Positions 10,168 to 25,900 of a DNA stretch of 64,000 nucleotides are shown one piece after another. Within the stretch, counting starts at the first letter, position 1. The number at the start of each line of letters is the position of its first letter. The notes under the pieces are model-generated. The model did not search any database, had not been told where the DNA came from, and was given only the letters and a program-made list of their open reading frames with translations. The position numbers and the translations under genes are program-made. This stretch comes from Alentia gelatinosa (taxonomy: Eukaryota; Annelida; Polychaeta; Phyllodocida; Polynoidae): assembly GCA_950022655.1 (NCBI GenBank), contig OX465583.1, positions 17,039,318-17,103,317 on the forward strand. The letters are read 5' to 3'.

Positions 10168-11770
10168 GTCGGAATGTCATCTGCTTCACAGTGGACAGAG
10201 ACGCACCACAGGTCAGACTGTCATCTGTTTCACAGTGGACAGAGACACACTGCAGGTCAGAATGTCATCTGCTTCACAGTGGACAGATACGCACTGCAGG
10301 TCAGACTGCCATCTGCTTCACAGTGGACAGAGACACACCACAAGTCAGAGTGTCATCTGCTTCACAGTGGACAGAGACACACTGCAGGTCAGAATGTCAT
10401 CTGCTTCACAGTGGACAGAGACACACTGCGGGACAGACTGTCATCTGTTTCACAGTTGACAGAGACGCACCACAGGTCAGAATGTCATCTGCTTCACAGT
10501 GGACAGAGACACACTGCAGGTCAGAATTTCATCTGTTTCACAGTGGACAGAGACACACTGCAGGTCAGAATGTCATCTGCTTCACAGTGGACAGAGACAC
10601 ACTGCGGGTCAGACTGTCATCTGTTTCACAGTGGACAGAGACACACTGCAGGTCAGAATGTCATCTGTTTCACAGTGGACAGAGACACACTGTAGGTCAG
10701 AATGTCATCTGCTTCACAGTGGACAGAGACGCACTGCAGGTCAGAATGTCATCTGCTTCACAGTGGACAGAGACACACTGCGGGTCAGACTGTCATCTGT
10801 TTCACAGTGGACAGATACGCACCACAGGTCAGACTGTCATCTGCTTCACAGTGGACAGAGACACACCACAGGTCAGACTGTCATCTGCTTCACAGTGGAC
10901 AGAGACGCACCACAAGTCAGAATGTCATCTGTTTCACAGTTGACAGAGACGCACTGCAGGTCAGAATGTAATCTGCTTCACAGTGGACAGAGACACACTG
11001 CGGGTCAGACTGTCATCTGCTTCACAGTGGACAGATACCCACCACAGGTCAGAATGTCGTCTGTTTCACAGTGGACAGATACGCACCACAGGTCAGAATG
11101 TCATCTGTTTCACAGTGGACAGAGACGCACCACAGGTCAGAATGTCATCTGTTTCACAGTGGACAGAGAACGCCACAAGTCAGAATGTCATCTGCTTCAC
11201 AGTGGACAGAGACACACTACAGGTCAGAATGTCATCTGTTTCACAGTGGACAGAGACACACCACAGGTCAGAATGTCATCTGCTTCACAGTGGACAGAGA
11301 CACACTGCAGGTCAGAATGTCATCTGCTTCACAGTGGACAGAGACACACTGCGGGTCAGAATGTCATCTGCTTCACAGTGGACAGAGACACACTGCAGGT
11401 CAGAATGTCATCTGTTTCACAGTTGACGGAGACGCACCACAGGTCAGACTGTCATCTGTTTCACAGTGGACAGAGACGCACCACAGGTCAGACTGTCATC
11501 TGCTTCACAGTGGACAGAGACACACTGCGGGTCAGACTGTCATCTGTTTCACAGTTGACAGAGACGCACCACAGGTCAGAATGTCATCTGCTTCACAGTG
11601 GACAGAGACGCACCACAGGTCAGACTGTCATCTGCTTCACAGTGGACAGAGACACACTGCAGGTCAGACTGTCATCTGTTTCACAGTTGACAGAGACGCA
11701 CCACAAGTCAGAATGGCATCTGTTTCACAGTGGACAGATACGCACCACAGGTCAGACTGCCATCAGCGAG
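10168..11770. repeat. 44-bp minisatellite, about 36 copies
   Basis: The unit contains 'cagaatgtcatctgcttcac' and 'agtggacagagacacactgc'. About 36 units fill 1.6 kb. Variant positions (aatgtc/actgtc, cttcac/tttcac, acaccacag/acactgcag) are shared between scattered units, which suggests unequal exchange or block duplication. Because 44 is not a multiple of three and the unit lacks stops on the plus strand, all three plus frames stay open for long stretches. These frames share no codon bias and I do not call them genes. The array ends about 30 bp from the stop codon of gene A's most distal zinc-finger exon. Confidence 0.95.
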
Positions 11771-11801
11771 GCAGATTAGCAGACATAGACAGCAGGCCTG
11801 G

Positions 11802-12413
11802 TTAGGACACAGAATGAGATTCTTTGACGTGCTTCACAAACCGGTCATACCGCTTAAATTCCAGATTACAGTCCGTGCACATGTACTGTGCTGCCCTTGG
11901 CGGGCTCGCCATGCACTGTTCGCCCCCTGGCGGGCTAGATATACACTGCTCACCACCTTGCGGAATAGACGGGCACTGCAGCTGTCTTGGAGGCTCAGTC
12001 AACGCTGCCTCGTTCTGAAAAGGGGTTTCTCCACTACCAATGGTACAATCTGCGTTCTCTGTGTTTTCAGCGTCCACTTCCTGTTTGTCGAAGCCCATAA
12101 CCTGCTCCGTGACTTCGGCCAGCGCCAGCGCTCCAAGCGCCGCTTTGGGGAAGTTGGGGCCGTGCTGGGCCCTCTGGTGTCGATTGAGGGAACTGATTTG
12201 AGTGAAGGTGGCGCCACAGGTGTCGCACCGGTAGGGGCGCTCTCCTGTGTGGATGCGCAGGTGCTGCCTCAGGTGGTGACTCATGTGAAACATCTTTCCG
12301 CACACCTCACACGGAAACTCACGTCCACCAGGCGTGCGCTGTCCCCGCGTTCCCGTCATCAGCGACCCGAGCTGCCCACCAGGCCGCTGGGAGGCGCCAC
12401 CGCCCAATAACCC
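11802..12413 (-). CDS. Gene A alternative last exon 3: C2H2 zinc fingers
   Basis: This is a terminal exon of 203 codons plus a stop (TAA at 11,804-11,802). The acceptor reads cttgtctctgcag before GGGTTATTGGGC and is phase 0, matching the phase-0 donor of the N-terminal exon at 22,035. It encodes two adjacent C2H2 fingers (CEVCGKMF..HLRQHLRIH and CDTCGATF..LNRHQRAQH, linked by TGERPY) and, after a gap of about 80 residues, a third finger (CTDCNLEF..FVKHVKESH) followed almost at once by the stop. Fingers of this type bind DNA in the nucleus. It has its own stop and no downstream donor, so it should be an alternative to the exons at 13,955 and 18,320, not joined in series. A separate gene is possible but no other start exon is visible. 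Confidence 0.75.
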   Translation of the reverse strand, partial: GLLGGGASQRPGGQLGSLMTGTRGQRTPGGREFPCEVCGKMFHMSHHLRQHLRIHTGERPYRCDTCGATFTQISSLNRHQRAQHGPNFPKAALGALALAEVTEQVMGFDKQEVDAENTENADCTIGSGETPFQNEAALTEPPRQLQCPSIPQGGEQCISSPPGGEQCMASPPRAAQYMCTDCNLEFKRYDRFVKHVKESHSVS

Positions 12414-13954
12414 CTGCAGAGACAAGGAATTAACGATATGCAGTAACAATAATTAGAATCAATACCTGGTTAGTGTGGCTGAATGGAATCTCTTCTGGGT
12501 TGTTTCGTGTCGGAAATATTTCCGGCCGAACTGAAAATGAAAAGAAGGATTGCCATGGAAAGTGGAAAACTGACATCCCTGAATATACAGTGTTGATAGA
12601 AATACCTGATGTAAAGTATTATCATATACCTGTGGTCAAATATCTATGAAATATTACCCACTTCAAGGGGTGTAGTATCAATAATGTTGGCGCCCTTGGG
12701 CCATAGTAAATGACCAGTAAGGGGTCATCCATAAAGTACGTACGCATTGAGGGGGGGGGGGGGGGGGTTGGTGTGGTAAAACTATTTGGAAATTTGGCGT
12801 ATGTTCCCTTTCAGAAATTTCAGAAGTAAGTGATTAAAATGGCGTTTTTCATGATTTGAAGTACATGATAATAAGAAAATGACTGGGGCTGGGGTAGCGT
12901 CGAGACCAGTCCATTGCAACTGAGCGCCATCCCAGGGTCTAAATAGACATAATTTAGAAACGGTGACAATTACTCCTTGTTGCAAGTATCCTGCAACTAT
13001 AATGCAACTAATTTCCATGTGGAAATAACTGCCTCAGAGAGACAAAAAAAAACGGAAATCTAAAATCCGCCAAGGATTACAGCATATAAGAACCCCCTGA
13101 AGTTGTTGACACTCTACAGCAATAGAACCATGGTCTTGACATGGTTATCTGCACTGACAGCTGCCATCCGATTGGTCGATGGGGAGCACATGATACAAGA
13201 TTATAAGGGGTGGTCGTTAGAACTGCCACTCACTTCCCGGTAGCTGCTACCTTGTGTAAGTCGATGCTCTAGTCACGTCCACAATTTGAGAAAAATAACT
13301 TAAAACTAGAAAAGAAAACATGGACTTCCTTCAATAAGTGCAAAACTACCACCGTTGAAATTACGGAATTTAAAATACAGATGAACTCTTCAGCTACAAA
13401 ACCTTATATCATCTTCCTCCAACATGATATAAGGCTAAACATAATTTCTTCATTCAAAAAGTGCAAAACTACCACCGTTGAAATTACGGAATTTAAAATA
13501 AAGATGAACTCTTCAGCTATAAAACCTTATCTCATTTTCCTCCAGCATGATGTAAGGCTAAACATAATTTCTTAATTATCAGAAACCCCTTCACGTATGG
13601 AACCACACCCCCACCCCTTTGCCAAATACCGTAAATTCTATAATGACATACATCCCGCACAGATACACATGCACTAAAACAGAGAACACTAAGAGCGATG
13701 CCTACGTTTCACACGGAGGGTCCTCGCTGGACTCTGTGGAGAAATGAAGAAACTCGGCGAGCATTAATGGCTTTCCCTCCAGTTACAGATGAATTCCTGA
13801 GACGTTCTCATGACAACTCTCCCCTCTCGCCCATTACGCTACAAACTCTGCAGTCTGGTAAAAGTTCTGCCGACTCTAACTCTCTAATGTCATTTGTGTA
13901 AATCACAGATATTCCTCCCTGTCGTGTTTCTATAATTACTGTTTGTTTGCCCTG
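12414..13954. other. Intron or intergenic sequence of gene A with small repeats
   Basis: An element end at about 12,530-12,590 carries the 'aaaactgacatccctga' terminus of the MITE family seen at 21,095. Around 12,719-12,767 is another element terminus, GGGGTCATCCATAAAGTACG, running into an 18-base G run; a relative is at 21,550-21,575 in reverse. At 13,338-13,583 a 123-bp unit is tandemly duplicated. No exon is supported here. Confidence 0.55.
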
Positions 13955-17214
<3,260 letters not shown>

Positions 17215-18330
17215 TGTATGTTTGTCACATACCGCACACTCAGAGTCTGGGGATGTATTACACAATTTTACGTGTACATACAGAGTTAAACTCACCTAAT
17301 ACACATGTCAGGGTCAGTTGTACATGATACACATTTAGTGGTGTGTTCTGAGTCAGACGTACAAAATAACCACTTGGCAGTGGGTACGGATCCGAATGCC
17401 GAATATTTCTCTTAATAGAGAATATAGTCCACAGTGAGACTCACTTGGTGGTACATATAGAATCAGATGTACATGTATAGTTACCACACAGCAGTTAGTA
17501 AACACTGCTGCACATAATACTCACTTAGTGTTCTGTACAGAGTCAACTTTACAATAACACACTTGTCGGTTTGAGGGCAGCAGGATAGCTCCGTCGGTAA
17601 TGTGTTGGCCAATGGATCACAGGATCTGCAGGTCAAGCTCAGCCGTTCCACTGTGTTTCCTACTTGTCTGTCATCCTCATCTCCTAGATTATATCTGGTC
17701 AAGATGTGACCCTGGCTGTCACAATCACCCAATCTTAGCAGTTTGTCGGATGTTTATAACACATTTTGTTTGAGTCAGATGTACATAATACATGCTTTGC
17801 AGTGCATACTTAGAAGAAACTGAACAAGAGTTGGCTGTGTTGGTGTTTATCACATGAAGGGCAGGTCGCTTTACTGCGTGAGGCATTAGCCGAGCACAGT
17901 GAGTAGCCAACCTGACCAGAGTGCGATAAAACACTAACTAATAACTCAAGTTCAGTTTAGTATTTATCCTAACCTGTCCCTACTACTTAAACGTACTAAT
18001 TAGCCATTTTAGTCCCTTCAAGTTGCTCGAGAATGAAGTTTGTGGCTGCCAAATTGCTAAGTAAGGTCAAAGGCTGTCAACAATTCATAGACTGCATTAG
18101 TGCGACGTCACTCACGTTCTGGTAGCTGATTGGTCAATTCTTTATTATTACCTTCGTGCAATAAATAACACTTTACTGCATGCTCGCCCTAATACAGTGA
18201 CCCTATGTTAACCCTATGGCGTTTTTTTGTAAGGGGTAGTATAAAGAGTCAGACGCACACAATACACACTTATTTTTCTATACAGAGTCAGCTATACATA
18301 ATTAGCGTTGTGTTTGGGGTCAGACATCCT
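17215..18330. repeat. Degenerate tandem array with a foldback element inside
   Basis: Units of roughly 38-60 bp with words such as 'gagtcagatgtacataatac' and 'cacacttagtg' recur at about 17,285, 17,345, 17,460, 17,520, 17,770, 18,248 and 18,285. The last unit runs into the end of the zinc-finger exon, so the stop codon of that exon lies in a 'gtcagac' word of the array. A foldback element (17,822-18,245) interrupts it. Confidence 0.65.
17822..18245 (+). mobile_element. Foldback-family element (copy in gene A)
   Basis: The arms 'gttggtgtttatcac' (17,839) and 'gtgcgataaaacactaac' (17,920) enclose a loop with 'gtgaggcattagccgagcac'. 'tatttatcctaacc' follows, and the element ends 'aaggggtagtataaa' at 18,245. 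The organisation and the 3' block 'ccctatggcgttttttt' match the copy at 49,817-50,179. Confidence 0.7.
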
Positions 18331-18724
18331 TCAGATTGTGTACCGTCCGTAGATGTTGTATGAGCGTGTTTGTATACCCGAACACGCGCCCACAGATACG
18401 ACAGTCATACGGCTTCTCCTGGGTGTGAACTCGCGTGTGTTTCTTGAGGTTACTCTCGAGCGCAAACGCAGCTCCGCACACATCACACTTGAAGGGACGC
18501 TCGCCCGTGTGTGTACGCATGTGGCGTTCCAGGTCCGTCATGCTCACGAAGCCCTTCTCGCACTCAGTACACACATACTTCTTGGGCTTTTTCGGGAATG
18601 CGGTGCCGCCAGAGTGTGAGGCGGACGGCCGCCGGCTGTGGTAGGGCAAAATGGAGTCGGGGCTGAGGGCGGCCATCTTGGCTACATCCGGGAACCCCCG
18701 TGCCGCCATTACGGGGGTCATCGC
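18320..18724 (-). CDS. Gene A alternative last exon 1: three C2H2 fingers
   Basis: This is a terminal exon of 134 codons plus a stop (TGA at 18,322-18,320). The acceptor reads ggcgttgttgcag before GCGATGACCCCC, phase 0. Three consecutive canonical fingers occupy most of it: [42 protein letters not shown] and CRICGRVFGYTNTLIQHLRTVH, with TGERPF and TQEKPY linkers. The chain stops five residues after the last finger (NLKDV). Joined to the N-terminal exon it gives a 389-residue protein. It is the last exon nearest to the common exon and may be the default product. Confidence 0.8.
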   Translation of the reverse strand, partial: AMTPVMAARGFPDVAKMAALSPDSILPYHSRRPSASHSGGTAFPKKPKKYVCTECEKGFVSMTDLERHMRTHTGERPFKCDVCGAAFALESNLKKHTRVHTQEKPYDCRICGRVFGYTNTLIQHLRTVHNLKDV

Positions 18725-21094
18725 CTGCAACAACGCCAAGAGAGCATGGTCAGCGACGGTCAACACTGTTCTACACGAACTCGGGCTGTGTGTGGGACAC
18801 TGAATTTCTCTAACTAACCCCAATATCTGGTTTTTGTAATGTAATGAATTATCCCCCAGTGTCACTTTGAACCGAAACGACCATGCATCTCTCAGCAATT
18901 GTTAGCATCCGTATATTTTGGCACACTTTTACAGTAGGGAAGGCACTGAACGATAAAGAATTTCCTCACACCGCAAATGTAATATGTATTGCCTTGTCGG
19001 ATCACTTTTAATTCTATGACACGGTTTTATCTGAAAAAGACTTCTGACAATATGTAGACACTATGCATCATCCTTATAGCTTCTATACAATATGTGCAAT
19101 ATATGTGTCCGTTTCATCTATCACACCATGCAACCTTTATTGTATAGCATCTAAAACCTGTATTGTATGTTATTTGTGACCTTCTTTGTACATTATTTTT
19201 TACCTATATTTATAGCATTGTGACTTGTATCATATATCATGTGTGACCTATAATGTATATCACGTGGGATCTGTATTATAAAACATGTGTGATATATATC
19301 GTATACCATGTGTGATATATATTGTATATCACGCATGTATCTCTTGTTAATTGTAAATAACCCACACATCCCATATATATCATGAATCATTCCCAGAGAT
19401 CCCATGAAATAAACCCCACAAGATATCAACATTTTGTTCTTGTCGATATGTCTATGTTTTGTAGGCTGAACAGAACACCACAGGACCTACCAGAGTGCCC
19501 ACCTTCACATTTGGGTGGTCTACGAATGGACTCCTGCCTATGCTATAATGGAGAACTTGTAAAAAGATCTGCGAACTTTCAAAGCAGAAGAAGGGCCCCT
19601 CCCCGTGTGAGTGTGGCCATTACATGGCGGGGAATTCCATTCTGAAGAACAAAAGCTAATCCTTAATGTGGATCGTCCTTTTTCCCAGGTTATCGTTTAT
19701 ACAACCACGGATCTCAATACACATCCAAATCCATGATACAACAGAGGAAATCAACCCACTAAGTCCTTGTAAATTTTTGACAAAGAGACCATGAGTTAAA
19801 TTTCATAAGAGCATCGAGCATCCAGATGAATCAATAACATTATCTCTATCAAAATCCGAAATCTCACCAGTTAAAAAGACAACATTGGATATCCCACGTC
19901 TTTGTTAACCAAGTCCAATTCACAAGTACCCCGAGGTGGCACCAGATGTCAGCACCGCATAGACCCGAACCCTGGCGGTTAAAAATGTCCTAACGGGCCA
20001 CCGGCCACCTGGCGTTCACTTGAGGGGTGATTGTTACTCTGGCCTCCAGAGCACACTGACGTCAGCTCTGGTGGTATCCGAACTGAACCACCTTGACCTG
20101 CACTCGCCTAGCTGTTCTTCCTGCTACCAGAGTCAGAATCTCTGCTGGAAGAGTGAATCATTCTGCCAGCAGATCTGTTGTCTGGAAGTCTCGGCCGTTC
20201 GAGGTCTTTTGATGTCATAAGTTCGTCCTAACACTGCAAGCTGAGGGACTTCTTTTATGGCATCTAAAGACCAAGAATGGCATCCCTACGGGCCCAGTTA
20301 CTACGTTTCCTTAAATGACCATATACCTTAAAATCTTTTTTTTTTAAACGACATTTTCTGTACTTACGAAGTCCTTGATTCACTGCCTGTTGACCCAAGG
20401 CGAACGGCCATCCCTACAGGCCCAGGAACCACGATTTCTCTTATTATCCACCTGATACTATACACTGGCCACTAGAGCAATCGCTTGCTTTGCATGTTAG
20501 CTTTGGTGGAGTGCAATCCACGGCCGCCTTGACCAGCAGCTGGCAGTGTCTGTTACTCTCCATTCAGATCTTTCGTACTGCTTGGATCATGCTTGGAGAG
20601 TACTTTTTCATAATCTCGAAGCTACTTTTGACATCATTCTACACGACCAGATGTTTGGGTTGTTTATTAACGTATTTAACGTCCCAGGGGACCCTGAGGG
20701 TATATAGGAACTAACACGGCCAGATGACAAGGCACCATGCAATTATGTGAAAGATATAACCCCTCATATCAAAGAACAGGCAATGTTGTGTATATTCCAG
20801 TCAAGACATAAGACTCTATATTGTGCACACTTGTTTAACCCCCAACTTGATACAGGAAATCAATTCAGATTATCATAAGCCTGGTAACAGCTATGTCGAG
20901 TATCTAAAAAAATTCGTTAAGGCAACTTTACATTATTTGACATTAAGAATGTCAGTTGGGGTCATGAAAAAGGAGTGGAACCAATTCCAAGTGGAAAACT
21001 GCCATAACTGAGACCAAATGTAGAGATATACAACCATAGTTGTAAAAAAAAAAAAGAAGCTTTATCTTGTTTACTCTGCCTTGTCAAATAATGC
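18725..21094. other. Gene A intron: repeats, no exon seen
   Basis: Positions 19,080-19,335 form an AT-rich array of about 35 bp built on 'catgtgtgatatatattgta'. Around 20,640-20,710 'taacgtcccaggggaccctg' then 'agggtatatagg' is the tail of a LINE or SINE in minus orientation, related to 30,796-30,835 and 32,233-32,285. A phrase with 'catccctacgggcccag' is repeated at 20,281 and 20,410. I see no coding exon. Confidence 0.5.
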
Positions 21095-21298
21095 AGGGAT
21101 GTCAGTTGGGGTTAGAAATAAAAGGGTTCATATAAATAATGTCATGGTTAGCATCGGCGTGGGGCTGTGGGTCTGCATGGAGGTTCAAATCAATGTTTTA
21201 TTGGCGTGAATGAGGCTCCATTACTAAATATTTCACAGAACTGAAAATGAAATAGTAAATTTCCCTGTATAAATACAAAAAAAGCTGCCATATCTGTG
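21095..21298. mobile_element. MITE of the 'GGATGTCAGTT' family
   Basis: It starts 'gcagggatgtcagttgggg' and ends 'gctgccatatctgtgatt', imperfect inverted ends. It shares internal phrases (a 'ggcgtggggctgtgggtctg' type) with 37,797-38,133 and 55,925-56,217. It is about 204 bp and non-coding. A (GT)n and G-run microsatellite follows at 21,395-21,432. Confidence 0.55.
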
Positions 21299-22034
21299 AT
21301 TTTGTGGACCGAGTAACTCGGATCAAACTGTAACTCCGGCCTCTTTGGCTCGGATTGGAGGTTGGAGACCACCCACAAAGTGCGTATGCAGTAGGTGTGT
21401 ATGTGTGTGTGTGTGTGGGGGGGGGGGGGGGAGAGCTAAGGTAGGGGTACATAATTCTAGAAATTTTGCGCACATCCCTTCTTTAACCTAATGCATGCAA
21501 GACAGAGAGGGGGATGGGGAGTCTTTTTCTTTGGAATTTTACATACATACATGTACTTTATGGATGGCCCCTTGTCCAAATACATTTGGTGAACTAGTAG
21601 AATTATGAAATATGAAATATTTTTGTTCGACTACCGACAAAAGGCCTTACAATCTTAAATTCTCTGTGAGAGGTCTGTAGAAAATGAAATAAAAGGCACA
21701 AAAATCAGCTGGAAATTGTATGCAGTAAATGTAATATTGTAGCTAAACTAAAGGGTTTTACTGTAACATAAACACATACATTTACTAGAGATACTGATAC
21801 GCAGACTTTGTTATAAAGTTTATAAACTGTATTTCAATTTGTGATTTCTGCAATAGCATAGCTTGTTTGACACTGAATGAGAGTAGTATAGGAGAATTCT
21901 GACGTCATACTTACAGGAAAAAAACGGATAATATCCGAATCATGGTTATTTTCCACGATTAATCCCGAACACGATAAAATAACGGGGAATCTGACATCTC
22001 TGATTTAATAAAGAAAGAAGCTGCACACACTCAC

Positions 22035-22799
22035 CATGTCCTGTGGGGACTGTGGTAGCAGGCCGCCCGGGAAGGGCCACGTGGTGGCGCCGCCCGCCGT
22101 GCCGTCAAAGTCTCTGAGCGCCGACTGGGCTGCGATATGTCCTGCCATCACGCCCAGCCCCGCCCCGAGGTGTGGCCACGGCGACCCCTCCTCGCCCTCC
22201 ACCCCCGCCTCCTCTCCCACTCCCTCGTTTTTAAACACGAAACGTCGCTTGCTCGGAGGTTCGCCACCGCCGCCAATGACGAACTCCCCGTTGTCCGTCC
22301 CCTCTTGGTGGTGATGGTTTTCCACCGGAAGTTCACTGCCCGCGCCATCGGCCAGGGGCTCGGGCGTGTCGATGGTGGCGCCGCCTCGCGGGCTGCCCGT
22401 GCTAGTCCGTGTCACGTGGTGCGCGTGGTGGTGCGCGCGCCGCTGTCCGGCCACCATCTCCGCGCGGTGCGCCCCGATGAGTCCCGGATGTGTGACGTCA
22501 TCTCCGCCTCGTTCCCGTTTAACGGCGATGCGTTCCCCGGTCACGCGACTGTTCAACTCGGGCGTCCCCCCACTGGCACACTCCACCTCACTGAGCTGCT
22601 CGTCGGCATGCTGCGGATGTGACGTCACGGCATTCTGGAAGGCTTGGCTGATGTGGACGAAGAAGACGTCCTTCTGATCCACCTTGACGCCGAGCAGCCC
22701 CTCGATGCAGAGCTCGTGCTGGTAGCTGAGGCTGTTCTTACAAAGCAGAGTCACCGTGTCGATGAGCAGGTTCTTCACGCGCTCCTGATCCGCCTTCAT
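22035..22799 (-). CDS. Gene A common first coding exon (N-terminal domain)
   Basis: It has 255 codons from ATG at 22,799; an in-frame TAA lies seven codons upstream, which fixes the start. The donor is CATG/gtgagt at 22,035, phase 0. The UTR part extends to an acceptor at 22,944 (ttgtattttcag). Residues 1-55 (VKNLLIDTVTLLCKNSL, IEGLLGVKVDQKDVFFVHI) are closely similar to the start of gene B. A second motif, MVAGQRRAHHHA, matches IVAGQRRAALRV of gene B, and PWPHLGAGL matches PWPTIAATV. SKRRF could be part of a nuclear signal. The domain is not BTB or KRAB and I cannot name it. By analogy with lola-type genes it would supply a shared dimerisation or partner surface, while the spliced-on exon supplies DNA specificity; that is inference. 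Confidence 0.82.
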
Positions 22800-22921
22800 C
22801 CTGACGTCGGAGTCGACTTACTATGTGACGTCACGGGGACACAGGGTGTGACGTAGGAAGTCTGGGCGGCGCTTACGTCATGGCGTCGTGCTCAGCGTCG
22901 TGGTGACGTCATGGATTGGGG
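22490..22921. promoter_or_regulatory. Cluster of CRE/ATF-type TGACGTCA sites
   Basis: Perfect TGACGTCA palindromes lie at 22,493, 22,620, 22,826 and 22,914, with near matches at 22,802, 22,849 and 22,873, straddling the start codon of gene A. In animals this octamer binds CREB/ATF proteins. Some copies are inside the coding exon, so they may partly reflect codon content. Confidence 0.5.
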
Positions 22922-22944
22922 ATCATTAATTCTACAGACTTGAC

Positions 22945-25900
22945 CTGAAAATACAAGAATTTATTCAACTCTGAACTACCCGTACCCCCAAAGGGCAAAA
23001 ACAGCAAGTCATTGAAAATCACAAATGTCTAACACACATGTAGGCCAGTAAGAGTTTAAATGAATGGAAATTTGTCCTGTTTAATTTCAATACCCTTCCG
23101 TTGAGGTTTCATAGTTATCAAATTTTTATATCATATTAGAATTTTAATGTTCCGGTGTTTCCCTTTCGTTCCCAATGCAAGAAAGCATTCTCGTTCTCAC
23201 AACCTGAATCATTTAAGTCCATCTGAATCTACTAAATGATAAACAGAGACTGAGGACAAGGCGAGACATAGCATATTTCACAAATATCAATGACAAGTCC
23301 TAGAGTGTCATTCCCCTCATATACTGAATGATAAACAGTGACTGAAGGCAAGATGAGACATGGTGTAATACACAAACATTTTATTAAAAGTTCTGAAATG
23401 TTGTCCCTCTCTTCTACTGAAAGATTCATGGAGACTGGGGAGAAGATAAGACACGGTAAGTCCTGCAGTCGTCCCTCATATTTAGTGAATGTTACACACA
23501 CTGAGGACAAGAAAAAACGCAGTATGACACATAGATATGAATCTTCTCCAGTGCGTCAAAGGTTTCTGTCACCATTGACAAATGTATAGGATTTATAAAT
23601 TCTGGTAACTTCAAGAAAAGGAATAACTATATAGTCGTCCTATATCTGAATATATCAGGTGACACTTCAATTTACATTTTACCGATATCACCAAACTGCC
23701 ATCAGTCCCTGTCTCCTGTGCCTGGTCCTCCACCGCCCCAACCCCTCTTCACTAGGATTGATTCCTGGGCCTATCAAGCGTTGGTGAAGTCCGAATGTTT
23801 CAAAGTTTTTTTGGTTTTTTTTCATGATATGGCATGATTATGTCCATAATCAGAGACATGAGCAAGTCTACTGTACCGTATCCACCCGGCGTTACAGTAT
23901 ATTTCAACTCGACTCTAACAAAGCCCTCAGGTACTAAAGAGCACAACTGATCTTGCAAAGCCAAAGGTAAGAATCTGTGCGAGACTACAGCCTAGACAGT
24001 CATACCTACAAATCAGGGCTGCCTACAAATAGACTAGGAGCTAATGATATTTCCATTTACAATAGATGAGCACGGTACTTCTAAAGTACAATAAACTCTC
24101 ACATAATAACCAACTTGATAATACAACTATTTGCAAACAATAAGGCTTAGTCCCAATCATTCTTCCTGTATCAGGGTTTTGTCTGTGGGCAGGGAGAGCA
24201 CAAGGGTGAATAACTGGTCAAAAAAAAAAAAATTCTATACGAAACCAATTCCCGTACGGCCCAAGACCGGATTAACTGGGGAAAATGTATGACAAAATTA
24301 CAAAACAACTGGTCAAAACAGGCTTGCTGGCTTTGTGCCATGTAGGGCATATATGTCCCATCAGATTCCAATTGTTAGTAGAAGAAGTCAGTGAGTAGGT
24401 GTGGGGGTCGGGGTGGAAGTTGGCAGGGGGAGGGGGTTGGTCTGTGGTCACTAAAAGCACAAGGGTGAATAACTGGTAAAACAGGTTTGCTGTCTCTGGG
24501 TCATGTAGGGAGTCTGTCCAGTCAGATATCAGTATGCTCAGAATATCAGTGTGTCTGATTATAGTGTATTTAGGTCTGTCCCATCAGATTCGAAAATGTA
24601 AATACCACATTTAGTCATTATCATCACCTGATAATTTCCTTTTCTAGTAGCAGACTAGAGTATCCATAACTAAATGTTTGTTATTTATTGGAATGATTGA
24701 TATAATGAATGAGCGTGATTTCCCGCGCTCAACTAGGAGCTAATGTTATTTCCATTTACAATGGAAGAGCATGGTATACCTAAATTACTTCAATGAATAA
24801 AAAGTATGAAATTATGTATTTGAGCCATCTGTGTTTGATCAAAAATTGAGTATCAAGAATGTTTCAATAAACCTAGATAATTGATTTGATAGTTGTTCTC
24901 AAGTGTCATGAACAGATTACTTAATGAAACTAATTTCTGGTATTAAAATCAGTGTATACATCCTAAAGCATTTAAAATGTCCATGTATAACAGGTTCAAT
25001 AACATGATCAGTGGATGAAGGTAAGGAGTGTGTGTATTAGAGTAGGGGAGAGGTGCTAATATGGAGTGACTGGGTTGAGATAGAGTCATATGCCTACCCT
25101 TCCACCAACCTCATACCTCCTTCCTTGGTCTAGTGTTTCTTTGAAGAGCATAGTCAATGGTTTGTCCCTTCAGAAGTGGAAGTTCCAATGTTATACAGTC
25201 AGGTGTGTCCCATCAGATTTGAAATGTACATGCGTTGTAAAGTGGTAGGAAACCAGTGAGCCAGAAAAAACAGGCTCTTGAGTGTAGCTAGTTGGTCGTA
25301 AAGTAGATGGTTTGGTTGTGGTGAGGGCTATTCTGGCGTGAATGTAGAGTGGCTTCAGGTCCAGTGTGTTATACCTAAATACTCATCTGTCCCTGTCTAT
25401 TAGTAAATATGTCTATTTCTATTTGTTTTGTCTGTTTTCTGTCTCCAGCTGTCTGCTTCTCTGTCTGTCTCCCTGGAACTATCCCTGTCTATATACTGTA
25501 TATATAACTCTCTCTGTTTATATCTCTGTCTCTTTTCCTGTCTGTCCACATGTATGTCATACTATATCTTTGTCTATGTCACTGTTGTTTGGCATGTATG
25601 TTTGGCTATTTCGCTTTGTATATGTCTTTCTGCATCTCTGTCTCATTGTCTCTGTCCCTATCTGTATATGTCTGCCTGTTTACCTGTCCCTGTGTGAGTC
25701 TCCCTTCTGTCTCTGTTATCATCTGCATCATTGTCTGTCTCTCTGTGTCTCCCTCCTGGTCTTCATGAAAATTGATGATCAAGGGTTTCAACAAGTCTAT
25801 GGTCAATTCTCAGGTGAAAGGCTTGATGGGAGTAAAACTGGTTTGTCGGGTCTGTACAAAGTGGGCCTGAATACAGTGTATTTAGATGTGTCCCATCAGA

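Noticed and set aside
10168..11770. CRISPR array
   Set aside because: Units are contiguous with no unique spacers and the genome is eukaryotic.
10124..11805. Long open frames (up to 426 codons) over the minisatellite
   Set aside because: All three plus frames are open because a stop-free 44-bp unit rotates frame. No start context, domain or codon bias supports a protein.
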